From contig JANJXV010000043.1 in NCBI GenBank assembly GCA_024803745.1, positions 1,633,501-1,697,500 of the forward strand: 64,000 bases of DNA. Reading direction: 5' to 3'. This stretch comes from Megascapheus bottae (taxonomy: Eukaryota > Chordata > Mammalia > Rodentia > Geomyidae). A program made the translations under genes and the position numbers. Below, one piece after another: positions 59,150-64,000 of this stretch. The first letter of the stretch is position 1. The number at the start of each line of letters is the position of its first letter. The notes below the pieces were generated by a model, which was not told the DNA's origin, made no database searches, and saw only the letters and a program-made list of their open reading frames with translations.

Positions 59150-60270
59150 AACAAATGAACATTATTTGTGACTGGGTAGAAGTTTTATTGATTTAGACAA
59201 CATGGGTGAGACAAATCAAATCATGTAAGATAAATACTGTAAAATGAGTGGCTCATCATGTATTATTTTTAGTTATGGGGAGAAGAATATGTGCTGATAT
59301 CACCTGTGTACTTGGTTCTCCACATATACTTAAAGAGTATTACAAAAGTTTGTATTTTGCAGAAATCACTGATGATAGTTTTAGAGTATATTTTAATGAT
59401 TTGACTAAGCTACTTTCTCTCCTTATCACTTTTTATCTTAACTTCCTTGTAGAAATACATTTCATATTAACATGTCCCCATACTTGTACAATGTATCTTC
59501 ATCAGATTCATCTCTTCCACCATTCTCCTCTTCCACCTACCCTTTCACCTATGTGCACATTGTGATCCAAATTTCATTTTTACACAGGTGGACATGGATT
59601 ATTTTGACTGAATTCTCCTTTGGCTCTTTGTTTTCATTCATTCCAGAACCTCCTAATGGAACTCCACTCAGGACACTGATTTTGAAAATATTTATGTTGT
59701 TACATTGTCTGGGGACTACTCAAAAGGCTTACAACTTGGAATTGTGTTCCTCCATATGCTGTAATTAGCCATATTTTTTGAAAATCCTAGGACTTGAACA
59801 CAGGGTCTGGACACTGTCCTTGGGCTTTTTCAAGGCTAGAGTTCTAGGCCACTTGAGCCACAGCACCACTTCCAGCTTTTTCTCTACTGAGGAATCAAAC
59901 CCAGATCTTCGTGTATGCGAGGCAAACAGTCCACCACAAGGGCAAATTCCTGGCCCCAATTAGCCATATGTTAGATGTTGTCATATAGGGATACATTTTG
60001 GAAGTTTTGTTTCCCAAAGGACAAATCTAAAATCCATTGTTTTTGACATTCTTTTTTCCCTTCTCATTGAGGTTAATGCGTTCTTTGAGATTTGTAAGCT
60101 TTGGATTAATTTTTCTAATAGTGAATTCTGCAAATCAGGGTCAATGATGATAGGAGAGCCTATCATCAGCCTGTCCTCTGGTATCTCATCAAATCTCCAA
60201 CACCAGATGACACTGCAGCTGGAAATCCTCCATGTCCACCTACACAGAATCCAATCTGTGAGATTCTGTT
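59150..60270. other. Conserved inner module, right arm
   Basis: Mirror of 34690-35850 and parallel to 23340-26290 without the L1. An embedded IDL-Geo SINE (-) lies at 59780-59960. Distantly similar to 61860-62960, indicating an older tandem duplication. No gene assigned; short antisense frames at 60166-59981 are discussed under findings. Confidence 0.6.
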
Positions 60271-60279
60271 CTGTTTTTT

Positions 60280-60490
60280 CTTTTCTTTTTTACCATTCCT
60301 GTTGCTTGAACTCCAGCCACTTCCAGTTTTTTTCTGCGGATGTGGTAACAAATAATCAAACCCAGGGCTTTGTTCATGATAGGCAAGTACTAGGCACGCT
60401 CACAGCCCTGCATAATCCATTCTGAAGAGAGAAAGCTGAGTTTTTTGGACAGCTGTGGAGCTTAAACTTGGGGCCTGTGCACTGTCCCTG
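60280..60490 (-). mobile_element. SINE remnants (IDL-Geo related)
   Basis: Reversed 'ttgcttgaactccagccacttcc' and 'cccagggctttgttcatgataggc'; partner of 34475-34665. Confidence 0.6.
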
Positions 60491-60549
60491 AGCCACTTGA
60501 GCTATTTAGGTTGAGTAAAATGGAAAAAAGTTTTGTTTTCTTATAGTTT

Positions 60550-60790
60550 TTTACTGGGTGCCTAAGCCTCACACCAGTGGCCCTACCCCCTCAAGGCACT
60601 CAGATCTGAGGATCCCAGTTCAAAGCCAATGGAGGCCACAAAGTCCATGAGAATCTTATCTGCAATTAACCATCAAAAAGACAAAAGTAGAGGTGTGACT
60701 CAAGTGGTAGTAAGAGAAGAAAATTCTCAGTGAAGTTCTCAGACTCTGAATACAAGTCCTTCAGCTGTCATACACACTGGTAGATAGAAA
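60550..60790 (+). mobile_element. B1/Geo SINE
   Basis: 'cccagttcaaagccaatgg', 'gagaatcttatctgcaattaacc' and 'gaggtgtgactcaagtggtag'; followed by a GAAA-rich tract at about 60800-60890. Partner of 34145-34350. Confidence 0.7.
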
Positions 60791-61199
60791 AGCAAGAAAG
60801 TTAGAAACAAAGAAAAAGAAAGAAGGAAAGAAAGAAAAAGAGAAAGAAAGAAAGATAGAAAGAAAGAAAGAAAAGGAAGGAACAGGATGGGAGTTACAAA
60901 GCCAAGGAATGATGAAGAAATCTCCTGGGAGATAGAAGGCTCAACATAATATTTTCTAGTGCTGAATTATCTTTATGAAATTAAAGCTGAAAAAGCAATT
61001 GTCTATATTTTCCTGAATGTTTACAAGTATCACATCTTAAGAAAATGTCCCTATTTCTTTATAATAAAAGAAAGTATGCATGAGTGGTTCTTCATAGATT
61101 AGATGAGATTGAATTTCACCAACAAGAGTGAATGCTATGGAGTATTTTCCAGTTATCTTTGAAGAGGAGCCTCTACTGTTCTGTGATCAGAAAATACTG

Positions 61200-61345
61200 C
61201 ATATAATTTTCATTTTCTTTCTCTCTTTCTTTCTTTCCTTCTTTCTTTCTTTTTCTCTTTCTTTCTTTCTTTCTTCTTTTCTTTCTTTTTTTCTGGTTTT
61301 CTGTCTTTCTTTCTTTCTTTGTTTCTTTCTGTCTTTCTTTCATAA
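61200..61345 (+). repeat. (CTTT)n-type pyrimidine tract
   Basis: Imperfect CTTT/CTTTT repeats adjoining the SINE at 61360; the left-arm partner at 33750-33775 is a short GAAA run. Confidence 0.9.
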
Positions 61346-61359
61346 TTCTTTGGGTTTTT

Positions 61360-61535
61360 TTTGGATATTCCTGGGACTTGAACTCTGGACCTGGGCTCTG
61401 TCCTGAGCCTCTCTGTTCTCAAAGCTACCACTCTACCACTTAGAGCCACTGCACCACTTGCAGATTCTTCTGTGTATGTGGGGCTTCCTACTTGCTAGGC
61501 AAGCACTCTACCACTAAGCAGCACCACTACAGATG
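61360..61535 (-). mobile_element. IDL-Geo SINE
   Basis: 'ttgaactctggacctgggctctg' to 'gcaagcactctaccactaagc'; partner of 33538-33735. Confidence 0.8.
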
Positions 61536-61589
61536 TGAGCGTTAGTCTCTGTAATAACAGTAGATCATATGTTGGGGTGGAGAGTTAGT

Positions 61590-61681
61590 TATTTCTGTGT
61601 ACCAGTCCTCAGGATTGCTCTATCCATAAATATGTTTCCTCAGGATTAGTGCTCTGTCACTAGAACTATACCCCACTTCTG

Positions 61682-61724
<43 letters not shown>

Positions 61725-61850
61725 AGTTGGAAATAAGAGTCTTATGGTATTTCCAGCTGGGGATGACCTCAAATTGCAAATCTTCAGATTTCTTCCTTGT
61801 GGGCAGCTAGGATAGCACCCATGGCCCCATAGTGCTTTGCTATAAGTTTT
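61590..61850 (-). mobile_element. B1/Geo SINE with (TG)n at 61685-61722
   Basis: 'ctctgtgtgtg...' expansion between the two halves, then 'tagttggaaataagagtc' and 'cagctaggatagcaccc'; partner of 32565-32830. Confidence 0.75.
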
Positions 61851-63619
61851 TTAGGTCAGAAAAAAGTAATACATGACCTTTCCTTGCTTTTTTTTACCTA
61901 GGAAAATGTTAATTACACTGTCTCACATGACAGAGGATTCAGTGGCATGTAGAATATGGTTGAAACAAATGAAATGGTCTAAAATATATCATATGAAAAC
62001 TGTGTCTCATCATTTATTGTTTTTTTAATTATAGGGAGGCTCTGTGTGTCCTGATGTCACTTCTGGAATCCGCTATAGCATACCAGCATGTGCATTTAAT
62101 GTACAATTCTAAAAAAAAATTGCATTTCACACGAATCATTGATGAGAGTTAAATATGAGTTACATTCTGTTTTTAACATTTTTGGGGCCAGCCTTGTGGT
62201 TGAACTCAGAGATTAGACACTGCCCATAAGCTTTTTGGCTCAAGTCCAGTGCTCCACAAATTGAGCCACAGTGCCACTTCCAGCCTTGCTGAGTAGTCTA
62301 TTGGAGATCAGAGTCTCAGAATTTCCTGCCCATGCTGGCTTAGAAACCTGATCATCCACTCACAGCATCCTCAGTAGCTACGATCACAAATGTGAGCCAC
62401 CAGTGCAGCCTCGTTTTTGAAGTTACTTGTTCTTCACTTGTTTGTAGACAGAAATTTCTATTTAAGACATTCATGCACATGTACAATGCATTGTAAATCC
62501 AATCACACTTTCTGAAATACTCCCTCTCCCCTACCCCAGCAGAAAAATTAATATCCATACTTCCTCTTATATATGCACATTGAGTATGGTTCAAAATTCT
62601 CCCACTGTCTGTTCACTTTTTCCATGTGATCCATTCCTTCCTGCTAGTCCCCATTCAAAACACTTATATGCCAGGTATTTCTTTTCTGAATTGTCTGGGA
62701 TTTCTTGTATAGCCGATAATTAGTCATACTTTTCATCTTGTCATCTATGCATTGACTAGAACAGTTTTGTTTACCAAAGGACATGCTTCAAGACTATTCT
62801 TTTAGGCATTTTTCTCCTGTATCTCACCCCGTCCATGTTAGTGATTTGTTTAGCACCAGTTTGCCAAATTGTTAGCTCTGTGAATTGTGCATCCCCTGAC
62901 ATCACCCTAAATATCTCCAATGCCATATTAGCCCCAGTTGGAAATTCTCCTGTATTTCCCTAATCATGGTCCACTGTGAGGATTGAGCCTGAGGTTTTCA
63001 AACACTTTGGGCATGTGAAAATCTTTTCATTTGTACTTCATGGACATGACCCAACAGAGAACCAACACAACCAAGTGTGTAGTGAGTGTACCACACAATT
63101 CATACAAGTGTGCTTTCTGCAAGCTTCCTGGTGATTTAGAATTTTCCTTCTTGTGAAGGAATACAGTCAAATGTCTTGTGTCCTAACAAAAGAGCAAAAG
63201 AACTGCAAGGACTGCTACAATATAATGAAGACCACCATCAACTCGGTATCCTGTTAGAGGAGTCCAAGGAGAGCCATAGTGAAGAATGTAAAAGTTATTC
63301 TTCTGTTCCATCGAAGGTCACAGGATTCTTACCTAAAATCTCATATTGTTTTCTCGTAGTCTGCCTGGTTATTTAATATAATATGACTGAACACACATTT
63401 CATATGGAAGTGGTGGTAGATGGTTAGATAAAATAACAGTGTAAATCTAACTTTCTATTTGTCTATTGTCACCAAATACTAAATACTGTAAAGTGTTTTG
63501 TGAAAGCCCTTGTTTGGCCCCCAGTAAGGATCTGGGCATCTGTCTCATTTCACTCTGACTTCCAGGAAGTGAAAACTAATTTCTTCTTCATTATGTTTTG
63601 CTCTCTCTTTAAATCAAAG
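61851..63619. other. Conserved non-coding module upstream of OR6, with a SINE
   Basis: Aligns with copy A (1-953, 3109-3834, 10643-10790) without L1 insertions. A B1/Geo SINE (-) lies at 62170-62410. At about 63590 the sequence jumps to the OR-proximal region, missing what copies A and B hold at 10795-11930 and 29900-30780. No gene. Confidence 0.65.
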
Positions 63620-64000
63620 GTCTCCAATTAATGCAGATCTGTGCACATCTCAGAATTTTATCTCCCTGGACTCTCAGATGACCCTGAGCTACAACCCATG
63701 CTCTTTGGGCTCTTTTTGTCCATGTACCAGATCACTGTGCTCTGAAATCTGCTCATTATCCTGGCTGTCACCTCTAACCCCCACCTGTACACCACCATGT
63801 ACTTCTTTCTCTCCAACCTGTCCTTAGCTGACATTGGCTTCACCTCCTCCATAGTCCCCAAGATGCTGGTGGACATCCAGAGTCACAGCAGAGCCATCTC
63901 CTATGCAGCCTGCCTCACCCAGATGTCTATTTTTCTCATTTTTGGTTGTATGGATGTTTTGCTTCTTACTACCATGGCCTATTACCAATATGTGGCCATC
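63620..64000 (+). pseudogene. Olfactory receptor pseudogene 6 (partial, runs off window)
   Basis: The OR frame is readable from '[25 protein letters not shown]'-type codons (about 63654), without an in-frame ATG. TGA at 63743-63745 replaces the Gly of the TM1 'GN' motif (paralogs read VLGNLL). Beyond it the frame stays open: '[20 protein letters not shown]', '[18 protein letters not shown]', '[17 protein letters not shown]'. The DRY motif is changed to YQY at 63981-63989. The remaining two thirds lie outside the window, so further lesions cannot be judged. It is the palindrome partner of OR3. Confidence 0.88.

Larger units (their letters stand above)
51793..64000 (+). repeat. Right arm of the large inverted duplication
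   Basis: Reverse complement of 28120-42952 in conserved order and continuing past the window end. Arm-specific differences include a (GAA)n tract at 53249-53310, loss of the OR3-type upstream segment with its SINE near 63590, and absence of the left-arm insert 32840-33530. Confidence 0.88.

Overview
This window is mammalian nuclear DNA, almost certainly from a rodent. It is dense in LINE-1, in SINEs and in (CA)n/(GA)n microsatellites. All recognisable host genes are single-exon class II olfactory receptor (OR) copies. Many SINEs pair an ID-like (tRNA-Ala-derived) or B1/7SL-like left half with a right half that begins 'gaagtggcgctgtggctcaag' and ends 'gagttcaagcccca'. From general knowledge this right half matches the dimeric IDL-Geo SINE described only from Geomyoidea (kangaroo rats, pocket mice, pocket gophers). 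I therefore infer a geomyoid rodent, without any database check.

The window is a decayed OR cluster (family-7-like) built by repeated segmental duplication. Six OR copies lie at about 12.0 (+), 17.3 (-), 29.4 (-), 37.4 (-), 57.5 (+) and 63.6 kb (+, cut by the window end). Each carries at least one frameshift, nonsense codon or deletion, so I call them all pseudogenes. No functional host protein gene, tRNA, rRNA, CRISPR array or prokaryotic feature is visible.

The main architectural feature is a large imperfect inverted duplication. The left arm (about 28.1-42.95 kb) reappears reverse-complemented as the right arm (51.79 kb to the window end), around a spacer of about 8.8 kb centred near 47.4 kb. 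Further copies lie outside it. The interval 1-14.04 kb is a third copy of the outer arm, in the right-arm orientation. The OR block at 16.9-20.8 kb and the block at 22.8-26.3 kb are copies of the inner arm. Within an arm, the units themselves look like older tandem duplicates (non-coding module, then OR, then 3' flank).

Mobile elements record the order of events. A near-full-length L1 (3850-10627, with target-site duplications) and a 5'-truncated L1 (about 953-3108) sit only in the first copy. A twin-primed, internally inverted L1 (24.2-25.74 kb) sits only in the 22.8-26.3 kb copy. A 5' remnant of a betaretrovirus-like endogenous retrovirus (LTR, tRNA-Lys primer site, splice donor and a matrix-like gag fragment; 26.6-28.05 kb) abuts the left arm. 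By contrast, a SINE split by an L1 3' fragment occurs in both palindrome arms and therefore predates the inversion. The spacer holds old L1 pieces and two local direct duplications. I see no new gene system here; the interest is in the duplication structure and its timing.
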